42,305 nucleotides of DNA from Oceanisphaera arctica (GCF_002936955.1 NZ_MPZM01000025.1:1-42305); one strand, 5' to 3'. Shown: positions 28,203 to 38,301, counted from the stretch's first letter. Program-made: numbers and translations. Notes: generated by a model from the letters alone, not told the origin.

Positions 28203-29468
28203 ATGAGTGGCACTATTATCAAGCGTTCAATAAACACGGAAAAGGCACCGGTAAATTCTGTATCCACACAATCCGTTGCCTTTTCTCATTACAACAATAT
28301 CTCGGCCCAATTGCCCGTTTCCCCTGAAACCGGTGACATTGTGGCAGCTGATATCGCTGCGCAGGCACGGCAGTGCTTTGAGAACATTAAAGCCATTGTG
28401 GAAAGTATCGACCACGTCATGAACGATGTGGTTAAAATCAATATCTTCCTGAAAGACATCGCGGACATTGACGCTGTCGATGCCGTATATGCCAGCTTCT
28501 TCCAGAACTATCTGCCCGTACGGACGACAGTCGCAGTCGATGCCTTGCCGCTGGATGGTGCCCTGCTGCAGGTGGATGCCCTGATTTCAAACGGTGAAGG
28601 GACCACTCCACAAGCGCCTTGCGATCTCGTCAAGGTGGCAAAAAACACTGAAAATGCTCCCAAAAGTTCTGTATCTACACACACTGTCGCTTTTTCTCAT
28701 TACAACAACATTTCAGCTCAATTACCGATCGATCCTCAGTCTGGTGAATTGGTAGCGGGTGGTGTAAAAGAGCAGACTGGACAGTGCCTGAAGAATATCA
28801 AGGCCATTTTAGAAAGTATCGATGTTCCCTTTGACGATATCGTTAAAGTAAATATCTTCCTGAAAAACCTTGCGGACATTGATGCCGTAAACGAAGTGTA
28901 CACCACATTTTTCCCGGACTCGGCTATCGCCAGAACCCTGGCCTATGTTCCTGCGCGGACAATAGTTGCAGCTTCCGCTTTGCCTATGGATGCTTTGGTA
29001 CAAATTGATGTGGTTGTGTCACACGGAGATGGCACCCCGCCCCAAGCGGTTGAAGACCGGCATGGTATCGTCATCAGAGCAAACAATACGGAAAATGCCC
29101 CAAAGTGTGCTCTCTCTACACAAACTGTCGCGTTTTCTCATTACAATCACATTTCAGCTCAATTACCTTTGGATCCAAAAACGGGTGCAGTGGTAGCTGG
29201 TGATGTAACAGAGCAGGCAAAGCAGTGCTTAACAAATATTAAAGCGATTGTAGAAAGTATCGGCCACGTTATGGACGATGCGGTTAAAATCAATATCCAG
29301 CTGAAAAATATCGCCGATATTGATGCCGTAAACGAAGTTTACACAACTTTCTTCAACAGCGATCTTCCTGCAAGAACAACCGTTGGCGTATCAGCTATCC
29401 CTATGGACGCTTTGGTACAAATTGACGCCGTTATCTCTAACGCTGAAGGTACACCACCAGCGTTATAA
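28203..29468 (+). CDS. Triple-domain RidA (YjgF/UK114) protein
   Basis: 421 residues made of three tandem RidA domains (about 6-134, 146-278 and 292-418); ordinary RidA is one domain of about 130 residues. Each domain has the opening block AFSHYNxISAQLP, QCxxNIKAIxESI, VKxNIxLKxxADIDAV and the substrate-carboxylate Arg in (V/A)RTxV (R107, R252, R391) followed by a P(L/M)D...(V/I)D(A/V) strand. Domain 2 has about 9 extra residues before its Arg. RidA hydrolyses reactive enamines/imines such as 2-aminoacrylate and works as a homotrimer with sites between subunits, so one chain could form an intramolecular trimer (inference). The gene is visibly more AT-rich than its neighbours. It converges on ilvA. 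AGGAG lies upstream of the ATG. Confidence 0.9.
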   Translation: MSGTIIKRSINTEKAPVNSVSTQSVAFSHYNNISAQLPVSPETGDIVAADIAAQARQCFENIKAIVESIDHVMNDVVKINIFLKDIADIDAVDAVYASFFQNYLPVRTTVAVDALPLDGALLQVDALISNGEGTTPQAPCDLVKVAKNTENAPKSSVSTHTVAFSHYNNISAQLPIDPQSGELVAGGVKEQTGQCLKNIKAILESIDVPFDDIVKVNIFLKNLADIDAVNEVYTTFFPDSAIARTLAYVPARTIVAASALPMDALVQIDVVVSHGDGTPPQAVEDRHGIVIRANNTENAPKCALSTQTVAFSHYNHISAQLPLDPKTGAVVAGDVTEQAKQCLTNIKAIVESIGHVMDDAVKINIQLKNIADIDAVNEVYTTFFNSDLPARTTVGVSAIPMDALVQIDAVISNAEGTPPAL

Positions 29469-29548
29469 GTGTGTTTTTGGTTCTGTCACAAAGCTTAATG
29501 GAACCATAACTGCACTCGTTTTCAAACGCACCCAGGCTGCGTTGGCAT

Positions 29549-29591
29549 AAAAAAAGGCAACACAATAACCCATCAGGATTATCGTGTTGCC
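29549..29591 (-). terminator. Terminator of ilvGMEDA
   Basis: On the minus strand the inverted repeat GGCAACAC/GTGTTGCC, extended by ATAA/TTAT, is followed by seven T. It is placed 63 nt after the ilvA stop. On the plus strand there is no T tract, so it may not end the RidA transcript efficiently. Confidence 0.8.
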
Positions 29592-29653
29592 TCCATCTTA
29601 TTATCCACCCTCATTCTGCTCCGCAAGCATCCTTTCGCAAGATCAACTTACCA

Positions 29654-31207
29654 TTAATGAGCCAGAAAGAACTGATAGGCAGGATCCTGAGTCACCTCAT
29701 CCCAGCGGTAGCCCAGCTCGGCCAGGTGGCGTTCGAACGAGGCCAGATCCTGGTCGGGCAGCTCGAAGGCACAGAGCACCCGGCCAAATTCGGCACCGTG
29801 GTTGCGGTAGTGAAACAGGCTAATGTTCCAGTGCGTACCCAGGGTATGCAGAAAGCGCATCAGGGCACCAGGTTGCTCGGGAAACCTGAAGCTGTACAGC
29901 CGTTCATGCAGCGCCTTGGGTGGCCGACCACCCACCATGTAACGTACATGGGACTTGGCCAGATCGTTGTCGGTCATGTTGGCCACCGGATAACCGGCCT
30001 GCTCCAGTTCCATCATGATCTGGGTCAGTTCCCGGTCACCGTCGCTGAGCCGGACCGACACCAAGAGAGCGGCCTTTTCTTCCGACGAGTAGCGATAGTT
30101 GAACTCGGTCACCATGCGGTTGCCAAGTACCTCGCAGAATTCCAGAAAAGCCCCCTTGCGCTCGGGGATGGTCACCGCCAGCACCCCTTCCCGCTTTTCA
30201 CCCAGCTCGCAACGCTCGGAGACATAACGCAGAGAATGGAAGTTGACGTTAGCACCGCTGAGCACCGCCGCCATGCGGGCATGTTTGTAATCACCCGCCT
30301 GGCTGTACTTCTTCAACCCGGCCAGCGACAGCGCGCCCGAAGGCTCGGCGATGGCGCGGGTATCTTCGAAGATATCCTTGAGCGCGGCGCAGATCTCGTC
30401 GGAACTGACGGTGACCACGCCATCGAGATACTCGCGGCACAGGCGAAAGGTCTCGGTGCCCATGCGCTTCACCGCCACCCCGTCGGCAAACATGCTGACG
30501 CGGTCCAGGGTGACAATTTCCCCGGCCTTGAGGGCGGCGTTAAGGCAGGCCGAGCCCTCGGCCTCGACGCCAATCACCTTGACCTGAGGCAGCAGCTGCT
30601 TGATGTAGACCGACACCCCGGCCGCCAGACCACCGCCGCCCACCGGCACAAATACATGGGTCAGGCGGGTATCCTGCTCCAGCAGTTCGCGCCCTATGGT
30701 GCCCTGACCGGCGATCACGTCTTCGTCATCGAAGGGAGGGATCAGGGTCAGGCTATGCTCCTGCGCCAGCTCCAGACAACGGGCATAGGCTTCATCGAAG
30801 TTGTTGCCATGCAGTATCACCTTGCCGCCAAAACGGCGCACCGACTCCACCTTGATGTCGGGGGTGACCGTGGGCATCACTATGGTGGCGTCGATGCCCA
30901 GCTTGGCGGCCGACAAGGCCACGCCCTGGGCATGGTTGCCGGCCGAGGCCGCAATGACCCCGGCCTGCTGCTGCTCTGCGCTTAACTGGGCAATCTTGTT
31001 GTAAGCACCCCGTAGCTTGAAAGAATGCACCGGTTGCATGTCTTCCCGCTTCAGCGATACCGAATGACCCAGCCGCTCGGAAAGTTTCTTGAGCGGCGAC
31101 AAGGGGGTCACCCGCGCCGCCTCATACACCGGAGACAGCAGGATGCAGCGTAGATATTCGGTCGCCGACCGCAGCTTGGCGGCCTCTTTCAATGCCGGTT
31201 GTGCCAT
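29654..31207 (-). CDS. ilvA: Threonine ammonia-lyase, biosynthetic
   Basis: 517 residues (E. coli 514). PLP enzyme converting threonine to 2-oxobutanoate, the first step to isoleucine, via enamine/imine intermediates; it also produces 2-aminoacrylate from serine. PLP Lys in HSFKLRGAYN, phosphate loop GGGGLAAG, and two C-terminal ACT-like regulatory domains (AVTIPERKGAFLEF and LYSFRFPEQPGALMRFL) for isoleucine inhibition. Last gene of the operon, 2 nt after ilvD. Confidence 0.97.
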   Translation of the reverse strand: MAQPALKEAAKLRSATEYLRCILLSPVYEAARVTPLSPLKKLSERLGHSVSLKREDMQPVHSFKLRGAYNKIAQLSAEQQQAGVIAASAGNHAQGVALSAAKLGIDATIVMPTVTPDIKVESVRRFGGKVILHGNNFDEAYARCLELAQEHSLTLIPPFDDEDVIAGQGTIGRELLEQDTRLTHVFVPVGGGGLAAGVSVYIKQLLPQVKVIGVEAEGSACLNAALKAGEIVTLDRVSMFADGVAVKRMGTETFRLCREYLDGVVTVSSDEICAALKDIFEDTRAIAEPSGALSLAGLKKYSQAGDYKHARMAAVLSGANVNFHSLRYVSERCELGEKREGVLAVTIPERKGAFLEFCEVLGNRMVTEFNYRYSSEEKAALLVSVRLSDGDRELTQIMMELEQAGYPVANMTDNDLAKSHVRYMVGGRPPKALHERLYSFRFPEQPGALMRFLHTLGTHWNISLFHYRNHGAEFGRVLCAFELPDQDLASFERHLAELGYRWDEVTQDPAYQFFLAH

Positions 31208-31209
31208 TA

Positions 31210-33060
31210 TTATCCCCCCAGCTTGCTGATATCGCGTACCGCGCCCTTGTCAGCACTGGTGGCCAGCGACGCATAGGCGCGCAGGGCGAAAGACACTTCC
31301 CGCTCGCGACCAATCGGCCGCCAGCCTTGCTCACCCCTGGCATCCATGACTTCACGACGGGCGGCCAGTTCGGACTCCGCCACGTCCAGCACTATGCTGC
31401 GACCCGGAATATTGATATCGATGATATCGCCGTTCTGTACCAGGCCTATGGTGCCGCCGTTGGCCGCCTCGGGGGAGACATGACCGATGGACAGGCCCGA
31501 GGTACCGCCAGAGAAGCGACCATCGGTGATCAGCGCACACTTGGTGCCCAGGCCCATCGACTTGAGGTAGGTGGTGGGGTAGAGCATTTCCTGCATGCCG
31601 GGCCCGCCTTTGGGGCCTTCGTAGCGGATCACCACCACATCACCGGCTTTCACTTCGCCACCCAGAATACCTTCTACCGCCGTATCCTGACTTTCATAGA
31701 TGCGGGCGGGGCCACGGAACACCAGGTTATCGTCGGACACACCGGCGGTCTTGACGATACAACCGTCTACTGCCAGGTTGCCGGACAATACGGCCAGGCC
31801 ACCTTCCAGACTGTAGGCGTGCTCAAGGCTGCGGATACAACCTTCAGCTCTGTCGTCGTCCAGAGTCGGCCAGCGGCAATCCTGGCTGAATGCCTTGGTG
31901 GTACGGATACCGGCAGGACCGGCGCGGAACATGGTTTTCACCGCTTCGTCTTCGGTCACCATCACATCGTATCGGGCCAGCTGTTCGGCCAGGGTCATAC
32001 CCAGCACGGTCGGCAGCTCGGTATGCAGCAGACCGGCACGGTCCAGCTCGCCGAGAATGCCCATGACACCACCGGCGCGGTGCACATCTTCCATGTGGTA
32101 TTTCGGGGTGGACGGCGCCACCTTGCACAGCTGGGGTACCTTGCGCGACAGGGCATCGATGTCGGTCATGGTGAAGTCGACACCGGCCTCGTGGGCGGCG
32201 GCCAGCAGGTGCAGTACGGTATTGGTGGAACCACCCATGGCGACATCCAGCACCATGGCGTTTTCAAACGCCGCCTTGGTGGCGATGTTGCGCGGCAGGG
32301 CCGAGTCGTCATCCTGCTCGTAATAACGCTTGGTCAGCTCGACGATACGATGGCCGGCTGTCTTGAACAGCTGTTCACGATCCGCGTGGGTGGCCAGCAG
32401 GGAGCCGTTGGCGGGCTGAGACAAGCCCAGGGCTTCGGTCAGGCAGTTCATGGAGTTGGCGGTAAACATGCCGGAGCAGGAACCACAGGTCGGGCAGGCG
32501 CTGCGCTCGACTTGCTCACTCTGAGCGTCAGACACGGTAGGATCGGCACCCTGGATCATGGCGTCGACCAGATCCAGCTTGATGATTTGGTCAGACAACT
32601 TGGTTTTGCCGGCTTCCATGGGGCCACCGGAGACGAAGATCACCGGAATATTGACCCGCAGGGCGGCCATCAGCATGCCCGGGGTGATTTTATCGCAGTT
32701 GGAGATACACACCATGGCGTCGGCACAGTGGGCATTGACCATGTACTCGACCGAGTCGGCGATCAGATCCCGACTGGGCAGGCTGTAGAGCATGCCGCCA
32801 TGACCCATGGCGATGCCATCATCCACGGCGATGGTGTTGAATTCCTTGGCGACGCCACCGGCGGCTTCGATTTCACGCGCCACCAGCTGGCCCATGTCTT
32901 TCAGGTGTACATGGCCCGGCACAAACTGGGTGAAGGAGTTAACCACGGCGATGATCGGCTTGCCGAAATCTTCTTCGGTCATGCCGGTGGCGCGCCAGAG
33001 GGCGCGGGCGCCGGCCATGTTGCGGCCGTGAGTGGTGGTGGCGGAACGATACCTTGGCAT
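31210..33060 (-). CDS. ilvD: Dihydroxy-acid dehydratase
   Basis: 616 residues, the E. coli length. Fe-S enzyme giving the 2-oxo acids of valine and isoleucine. Cluster cysteines in [11 protein letters not shown] and [18 protein letters not shown], with [13 protein letters not shown] and [19 protein letters not shown] blocks. 68 nt follow ilvE; AGGAG upstream. The opposite strand carries a 632-codon open frame, treated as a shadow. Confidence 0.98.
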   Translation of the reverse strand: MPRYRSATTTHGRNMAGARALWRATGMTEEDFGKPIIAVVNSFTQFVPGHVHLKDMGQLVAREIEAAGGVAKEFNTIAVDDGIAMGHGGMLYSLPSRDLIADSVEYMVNAHCADAMVCISNCDKITPGMLMAALRVNIPVIFVSGGPMEAGKTKLSDQIIKLDLVDAMIQGADPTVSDAQSEQVERSACPTCGSCSGMFTANSMNCLTEALGLSQPANGSLLATHADREQLFKTAGHRIVELTKRYYEQDDDSALPRNIATKAAFENAMVLDVAMGGSTNTVLHLLAAAHEAGVDFTMTDIDALSRKVPQLCKVAPSTPKYHMEDVHRAGGVMGILGELDRAGLLHTELPTVLGMTLAEQLARYDVMVTEDEAVKTMFRAGPAGIRTTKAFSQDCRWPTLDDDRAEGCIRSLEHAYSLEGGLAVLSGNLAVDGCIVKTAGVSDDNLVFRGPARIYESQDTAVEGILGGEVKAGDVVVIRYEGPKGGPGMQEMLYPTTYLKSMGLGTKCALITDGRFSGGTSGLSIGHVSPEAANGGTIGLVQNGDIIDINIPGRSIVLDVAESELAARREVMDARGEQGWRPIGREREVSFALRAYASLATSADKGAVRDISKLGG

Positions 33061-33128
33061 TCTATAACTCCTGTAACAACAATTGAGTAAAACAGGGACG
33101 CAGTGCGCCCCTCTCTCTTATTTGAAAA

Positions 33129-34052
33129 TCAAACTTTCACCGGGGTCAACCAACCCCATTTATCCCTGGTGCTGCCGTCGAACAACCCGAAAAAAGCTTT
33201 TTGCAATTCTGTGGTGATCGGGCCTCGTTTACCGGCCCCAAGCTCTATGCCATCCACGCTGCGCACCGGGGTCACCTCGGCGGCGGTGCCGGTCATGAAC
33301 ATTTCATCGGCCAGATACAGCGCCTCGCGAGAGATGGCTTCTTCCCGCACCTGATAACCGGCTTCGCGCGCCAGGGTCATCAGGGTATCGCGGGTGATAC
33401 CGGGCAGGATACAGGCGGTAACCGGCGGGGTATAGAGTACCTTGTTCTTGATCAGAAACAGGTTTTCTCCCGCGCCCTCGCTCAGGTGGCCATGCACGTC
33501 GAGAGAAATGCCCTCGTCATAGCCGTGGCGCTTGGCTTCGCCGGATATCAACTGAGAAGAAAGATAGTTACCGCCGGCTTTGGCGCCGGTGGGCATGGTA
33601 TTGGGCGCCAGCCGGTTCCAGGAGGTCACGCAGACATCCACGCCCCGCTCCAGCCCCTCTTCGCCCAAGTAGGCGCCCCAGGGAATGGCGGCGACAATCA
33701 CGTCGCACGGCACGTCTTTAGGCGCGTTGAGGCCCATGCCGACGTTGCCGATAAATACCAGCGGCCGCAGGTAGGCGCTGTTCAACTCATTCTCGCTTAC
33801 CGCTTTCCGGCAGGCGTCCATCAGTTCTTCATGGGTATACGGGATCTTCATTCGATAGATTTTGGCTGAATCGAACAGGCGTTGTACGTGCTCTTCCAGA
33901 CGAAAAATCATCGGGCCCCTGGGCGTCTCATAGGCACGAATGCCCTCGAACACCGACGAGCCGTAATGCAGCGCATGACTCATTACATGCACCTGGGCCT
34001 TTTCCCAGGGCACCATATCACCATTGAACCAGATGTATTTGGCAGTAGACAT
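33129..34052 (-). CDS. ilvE: Branched-chain amino acid aminotransferase
   Basis: 307 residues (E. coli 309). Fold-type IV PLP transaminase performing the last step to valine, isoleucine and leucine. [31 protein letters not shown]-type opening, PLP Lys in [12 protein letters not shown], and [16 protein letters not shown]. The start ATG 34052 has GAGGGA upstream; an in-frame TTG at 34067 is ignored. Confidence 0.97.
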   Translation of the reverse strand: MSTAKYIWFNGDMVPWEKAQVHVMSHALHYGSSVFEGIRAYETPRGPMIFRLEEHVQRLFDSAKIYRMKIPYTHEELMDACRKAVSENELNSAYLRPLVFIGNVGMGLNAPKDVPCDVIVAAIPWGAYLGEEGLERGVDVCVTSWNRLAPNTMPTGAKAGGNYLSSQLISGEAKRHGYDEGISLDVHGHLSEGAGENLFLIKNKVLYTPPVTACILPGITRDTLMTLAREAGYQVREEAISREALYLADEMFMTGTAAEVTPVRSVDGIELGAGKRGPITTELQKAFFGLFDGSTRDKWGWLTPVKV

Positions 34053-34063
34053 TGGTTGTTCCC

Positions 34064-34324
34064 TCAAGCCGTTTTTCTGAATCGTTGCTCCACAAGCTGC
34101 GCCTCGACACGGGTTATATCCATCAGCTTTTCGAGTTGGCGACTCAACAGCTGAATGGCTCTGTCACTGCTGACAGTAACTCTAATATTAAGACTTTTAC
34201 AATCAACCGAGGTGGACATTTCCATGTCATCCACCCGAAAGCCACGATGACGGATCAGACGAAGCACCCGCTCGAGGACCTCGGGACGAAACTGGGCTTC
34301 TATCTGCAAATTGTGCTGGTTCAT
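34064..34324 (-). CDS. ilvM: Acetolactate synthase 2 small subunit
   Basis: 86 residues (E. coli IlvM 87). A single ACT domain ([34 protein letters not shown]) that activates IlvG. Its ATG overlaps the ilvG stop (ATGA) and its end lies just before ilvE. Confidence 0.95.
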   Translation of the reverse strand: MNQHNLQIEAQFRPEVLERVLRLIRHRGFRVDDMEMSTSVDCKSLNIRVTVSSDRAIQLLSRQLEKLMDITRVEAQLVEQRFRKTA

Positions 34325-36000
34325 GCTTTTTTCTCCATCATCTGGTCGTTGGCAACACCGGGCGGCACCAGGGGCCATACGTTTTCCTGCTCTGAAATAC
34401 GAACATGCAACAGGTAGGCGGTATCGGCCGCCAGCATGCGCTGGATGGCTGGCTCCACTTCCTCTTTGCAGGTAATGGTTTCGCCGGGAATATTGAAGGC
34501 GGCGGCCATGGCCACAAAATCTGGGTTATCGGTAAGTATGGTTTCGCTGTAGCGACCGTCGAAGAACAGTTCCTGCCACTGACGCACCATGCCCAGTCGC
34601 TGGTTGTCGAGCAGCACCATTTTTACCGGCAACTGGGCGCGCTTGAGAGTGCCCAGCTCCTGCACGTTCATCATGAAGGAACCGTCGCCGGAGACCAGCA
34701 CCGATTCGTGTTCGGGACGGGCCAGCTTGGCACCGATGGCCGCCGGCAGGCCGAAGCCCATGGTGCCCAGACCCGAACTGCTCAGGTGGTTGCGCGGGCT
34801 GGTAAAGCTCATGTGCTGAGCCACCCACATCTGGTGTTGACCCACGTCGCAGCTCACCATGGCGGTATCCTGCAGGGCATCACTTAACTGCTTGAGCATC
34901 AAGGGGGCGTAGATGGCTTCACCCGGGTGGTCGTAACGCCAGCCGTGATCGGCCTTGAGTGCCTTGCAGTGCTGACGCCAGTCGTCGATAGCCAGCGTTT
35001 CGTTACCCAACTTATCGCTCACCATCTTATCGCTCACCAACAAGGGCAGTACTGTCATCAGCTCCGCATCTATGCTTACCTGAGCGTGACGCACCTTGCC
35101 GAATTCGGCAGCGTCTTTATCCAGATGGATAACCTTGGCGTTCACCGCAAAGGCGTCCAGCTTGCCGGTGACCCGGTCGTCGAAACGGGCGCCAACCACA
35201 ACTAGCAGATCACTCTGTTGAACTGCCAGATTGGCGGCTTTTGTACCGTGCATGCCGAGCATGCCCAAAAACAGCTCGTCATCCGGATCCAGGGTGCCGA
35301 TTCCCTTGAGGGTGGTCACCGCCGGCATACCTGTTTGCCGGGCAAAAGCACGTAATTCTGCCTCGGCATTGGCCATGCCGACACCGCCACCGACATACAA
35401 CACCGGCTTCTTCGCCTTCGTCAGTAGTGCCTGAGCCTGAGCCAGGGCGTCTTCATCCAGGGCATTGGGTTCGGTGCTGAAACTCGGGGTTGCCTTGGGC
35501 TCAACCAGCGCAACCTGAATATTTTTGGGCACGTCGATCAACACGGGGCCGGGGCGGCCGGAGCGGGCCACTTCGAAGGCTTCGGCGATAACGGCACCAA
35601 GATCCTCGACATTTTCCACCAGATAGGAGTGCTTGGTGCAGGATAACGACATGCCCAGCACGTCCACTTCCTGAAAGGCATCGGTGCCGATGGCTGCCAT
35701 CGGCACCTGACCAGTAATGGCCACCAGCGGAATGGAGTCGAGCATGGCATCGGCCAGACCGGTGATCAGGTTGGTAGCCCCGGGGCCGGAAGTGGCCATA
35801 CACACACCCACCTGACCACTGGCTCTGGCATAGCCCACGGCAGCCAAGGCGGCAGCCTGCTCATGACGACACAGCAAATGCTCCACTCCACCGTCGTAGA
35901 GCGCGTCATAGAGCGGCATGATGGCGCCGCCGGGGTAACCGAAGATCTGGGTGACTCCCTGTTGTTTCAAAGTCTGAACGATGTACTGTGCGCCATTCAT
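34321..36000 (-). CDS. ilvG: Acetolactate synthase 2 catalytic subunit
   Basis: 559 residues. ThDP enzyme condensing pyruvate with pyruvate or 2-oxobutanoate. Catalytic Glu in [15 protein letters not shown]/ThDP region [16 protein letters not shown], and ThDP motif [14 protein letters not shown]...[10 protein letters not shown]. The frame is intact, unlike ilvG of E. coli K-12. The start at 36000 (MNGAQ) matches E. coli; MDSNK at 36015 is possible, and ribosome sites are weak for both, as expected for a gene read through an attenuator. Confidence 0.96.
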   Translation of the reverse strand: MNGAQYIVQTLKQQGVTQIFGYPGGAIMPLYDALYDGGVEHLLCRHEQAAALAAVGYARASGQVGVCMATSGPGATNLITGLADAMLDSIPLVAITGQVPMAAIGTDAFQEVDVLGMSLSCTKHSYLVENVEDLGAVIAEAFEVARSGRPGPVLIDVPKNIQVALVEPKATPSFSTEPNALDEDALAQAQALLTKAKKPVLYVGGGVGMANAEAELRAFARQTGMPAVTTLKGIGTLDPDDELFLGMLGMHGTKAANLAVQQSDLLVVVGARFDDRVTGKLDAFAVNAKVIHLDKDAAEFGKVRHAQVSIDAELMTVLPLLVSDKMVSDKLGNETLAIDDWRQHCKALKADHGWRYDHPGEAIYAPLMLKQLSDALQDTAMVSCDVGQHQMWVAQHMSFTSPRNHLSSSGLGTMGFGLPAAIGAKLARPEHESVLVSGDGSFMMNVQELGTLKRAQLPVKMVLLDNQRLGMVRQWQELFFDGRYSETILTDNPDFVAMAAAFNIPGETITCKEEVEPAIQRMLAADTAYLLHVRISEQENVWPLVPPGVANDQMMEKKA

Positions 36001-36037
36001 TTTATTGCTGTCCATGTGTTACTGCCAAAGCCGGTTT

Positions 36038-36072
36038 AAAAAAAACCCCCGAGTGGGTGACTCGGGGGTTTT
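36038..36072 (-). terminator. ilv attenuator
   Basis: Between ilvL and ilvG, minus strand: stem AAAACCCCCGAGT/ACTCGGGGGTTTT with a 5-nt loop CACCC, ending in eight T. It is the terminator conformation of the leader, in the position known for E. coli ilvL-ilvG. Confidence 0.92.
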
Positions 36073-36094
36073 GCGTTGTTGTCTGCCGGTTATT

Positions 36095-36187
36095 TTACGT
36101 TTCGTCAGACCACAGTGCCCCGAGAGGTGATTTTATAATCACCACTAGGACCACGATAATGCTGACGAAACGTACAAAGAAATTCAT
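36095..36187 (-). CDS. ilvL: ilv operon leader peptide
   Basis: 30 codons starting ATG at 36187 and ending TAA at 36097-36095. The translation contains VSIIVVLVVII, with four Ile, six Val and three Leu codons including a rare CTA, the expected sensor for charged branched-chain tRNAs. It is not homologous residue by residue to E. coli IlvL but has the same length class, composition and place. The coding region carries 12-bp complementary arms (36097-36108 and 36162-36173) and a GGTGAT/ATCACC hairpin that could form alternative leader structures. Confidence 0.88.
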   Translation of the reverse strand: MNFFVRFVSIIVVLVVIIKSPLGALWSDET

Positions 36188-36244
36188 GTCACCGACCGTT
36201 AAATAGGATGAAGAGCCGGAACCTTCGACTCAAGCAGACCTATA

Positions 36245-36273
36245 GAACTAGCATGGTGAGCTAAGCTAGACAA
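36245..36273 (-). promoter_or_regulatory. Possible ilvLGMEDA promoter
   Basis: On the minus strand, -35 TTGTCT (36273-36268), 17-bp spacer, -10-like TAGTTC (36250-36245), placing the start about 50 nt before ilvL. The -10 is weak. The 36188-36381 gap towards comM is otherwise AT-rich without a clear regulator site. Confidence 0.35.
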
Positions 36274-36381
36274 GACTTTCTTGTTCACAATATTAAAAAA
36301 CGGCCAAATCGGGGTAACGAAAAGGTAGTTAAAAAAGCTAAAAAAAGTTAATTTTTAAAAATAAAATATCAGGGAGACCGG

Positions 36382-37893
36382 ATGTCACTCGCCGTTGTTT
36401 TTGCCCGCGCCAGTTTGGGCGTCGCCGCGCCACTGGTCACCGTTGAAGCCCATCTTGCCAATGGTCTGCCCGCCTTCAATATCGTCGGTCTGCCGGAAAC
36501 CACGGTCAAGGAAGCCCGGGATCGGGTACGCAGTGCCCTGCTGAATTCCGGTTTTGAATTTCCCGCCCGGCGTATCACCGTCAACCTGGCTCCCGCCGAT
36601 CTGCCTAAAGACGGGGGCCGTTTCGATTTGCCCATCGCCATGGCTATTCTTGCCGCCTCAGGCCAAGTCCCCGCCACCAGCCTGGAGCAGCTGGAGTTTC
36701 TGGGCGAGCTGGCACTGACCGGGGCGCTGCGATCGATTAAAGGCGCCCTGCCGGCGGTACTGGCCGCCCGCGACAGTGAGCGGATACTGGTACTGCCCGC
36801 CGGCAATGGTATAGAGGCCGGTGTGATCCACCCCTGCCCGGCCCGGCTGGCTCCCCACCTTCTGGCCATTACCGCCTGGTTGCAACAAGAAGGAGAATTA
36901 GCGGTTCCAGAACGAGTCATATCGGAAGAACGCGACTATATCACCGATCTTTGCGATGTGATCGGCCAGGAAGGTGGCAAGCGGGCACTCGAGATTGCCG
37001 CCGCCGGCGAGCACAATCTGCTGCTGCTCGGCCCGCCCGGTACCGGCAAGAGCATGCTAGCCAGTCGCCTGCCGGGGCTGCTGCCGCCGATGAGCGAGGA
37101 GGAAGCGCTCGAGACCGCCGCCATCAGGTCCATCAGTGGTCTGAACCTGGATCCAGAAAACTGGCGACTGCGGGCCTTTCGTCAGCCTCATCATTCGGCC
37201 TCTGCCGTGGCGCTGGTAGGCGGAGGCAGCTATCCCAGACCCGGGGAAATTTCTCTGGCCCATAACGGAGTACTGTTTCTCGATGAAATGACCGAATTTG
37301 AACGACGGGTACTGGATGCCCTGCGCGAACCGCTGGAAACCAGCAGTATCTCCATCGCCCGGGCGGCGCATCGGGTAACGTTTCCCGCCCGCTTTCAGCT
37401 GATAGGCGCCATGAACCCCAGCCCTTGCGGCCATTATGCAGATGGCTACAGCCGCAGCTCTTCCGAGCAGATACTGCGTTACCTGAGCAAAATATCCGGG
37501 CCTTTTCTGGATCGTTTCGATCTGTCGGTAGAAATACCACTATTACCCCCGGGAGAGCTGAGTCGCATACGGCCCAAAGCCGAAGGGTCGGCCCAGATAC
37601 GCAAGAGGGTACTGGCAGCCAGAGAACGACAACTAAAACGCGCCGGCAAAACCAATGCCCGGCTCAGTGCCGCCGAGCTGGATAAGTTCTGCCCACTGGA
37701 GCAGGAGGATGCCTTGTTTCTGGAGCAGGCTCTGCACCGAATGAAACTCTCCATCCGCGCTTGGCATAAATTGATCCGGGTCGCCAGAACCATAGCCGAT
37801 CTGAACGACGAACAAGAAATAGGGCGCCATCATTTAATCGAAGCGCTGGGCTACCGGGCCATGGATCGGCTGCTACAACAGTTACAGAGCTGA
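36382..37893 (+). CDS. comM: ComM/YifB family AAA+ ATPase
   Basis: 503 residues. N-terminal Lon-like domain (FARASLGVAAPLVTVEAHLANGLP), AAA+ core with Walker A GPPGTGKSMLA and Walker B VLFLDEM, and a C-terminal Mg-chelatase-like domain. Named YifB in E. coli; in Vibrio and Haemophilus ComM is a hexameric helicase that extends heteroduplex during natural transformation. Divergent from ilvL as in E. coli. AGGGAG precedes the ATG. Confidence 0.95.
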   Translation: MSLAVVFARASLGVAAPLVTVEAHLANGLPAFNIVGLPETTVKEARDRVRSALLNSGFEFPARRITVNLAPADLPKDGGRFDLPIAMAILAASGQVPATSLEQLEFLGELALTGALRSIKGALPAVLAARDSERILVLPAGNGIEAGVIHPCPARLAPHLLAITAWLQQEGELAVPERVISEERDYITDLCDVIGQEGGKRALEIAAAGEHNLLLLGPPGTGKSMLASRLPGLLPPMSEEEALETAAIRSISGLNLDPENWRLRAFRQPHHSASAVALVGGGSYPRPGEISLAHNGVLFLDEMTEFERRVLDALREPLETSSISIARAAHRVTFPARFQLIGAMNPSPCGHYADGYSRSSSEQILRYLSKISGPFLDRFDLSVEIPLLPPGELSRIRPKAEGSAQIRKRVLAARERQLKRAGKTNARLSAAELDKFCPLEQEDALFLEQALHRMKLSIRAWHKLIRVARTIADLNDEQEIGRHHLIEALGYRAMDRLLQQLQS

Positions 37894-37948
37894 GCCGGTA
37901 AGACGCTGCTATACCTAAACAGACGGCCTTGGCCTAAAGGAGTAACGG

Positions 37949-38257
37949 ATGAAAAGTGCGAAGGAGTTTGCCATTTGGCTGCATGAACGCTTCAAGGAGG
38001 CGAAAAGTGGGGTTTATCTGACCAAAGCAGATATAGCCGCGCTCTCCGGAAGGCAGCGCTTTACTCACGAGTTCATCACCGATATTCATTATGAACTGGC
38101 GTTAAAGGGCATGGGATTTGTCACCGACACCCACCGGGAGAAATTTTATCTGTTCCATCTGCCTACAACCTATTGGCAGGCCCAGGGGGATGGCTATCAG
38201 GAAGACAGTCAGTCCAACGTTCGTACCATAGTCCAGAGCAAGCGCCATACGTCATGA
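37949..38257 (+). CDS. Unrecognised small soluble protein
   Basis: 102 residues; I do not recognise the family. A good AAAGGAG ribosome site 6 nt upstream, normal codon use and an uninterrupted frame support it. Sequence features: helical start KEFAIWLHERFKEAKSGVYLTKADIAALSG, middle RQRFTHEFITDIHYELALKGMGFVTD, strand KFYLFHL, and a polar tail. The helix-turn-strand pattern with TKADIAALSG could be a winged helix, but this is a guess. No signal peptide. It follows comM by 55 nt and may share its transcript; convergent with dsbA. Confidence 0.7.
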   Translation: MKSAKEFAIWLHERFKEAKSGVYLTKADIAALSGRQRFTHEFITDIHYELALKGMGFVTDTHREKFYLFHLPTTYWQAQGDGYQEDSQSNVRTIVQSKRHTS

Positions 38258-38264
38258 CACCCGG

Positions 38265-38292
38265 AGCCATGATGCGGCGGGCCGCATCATGG
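38265..38292. terminator. Perfect hairpin between convergent genes
   Basis: 12-bp perfect stem GCCATGATGCGG/CCGCATCATGGC with a 4-nt loop in the 44-nt gap between the small gene and dsbA. No T tract on either side, so it may be a bidirectional or 3'-end-protecting structure. Confidence 0.5.
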
Positions 38293-38301
38293 CAAGACCG
38301 A

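Noticed and set aside
31192-33090. 632-codon open frame opposite ilvD
   Set aside because: Antisense shadow of a high-GC gene with full homology on the other strand; low-complexity His/Gly/Gln translation and no ribosome site.
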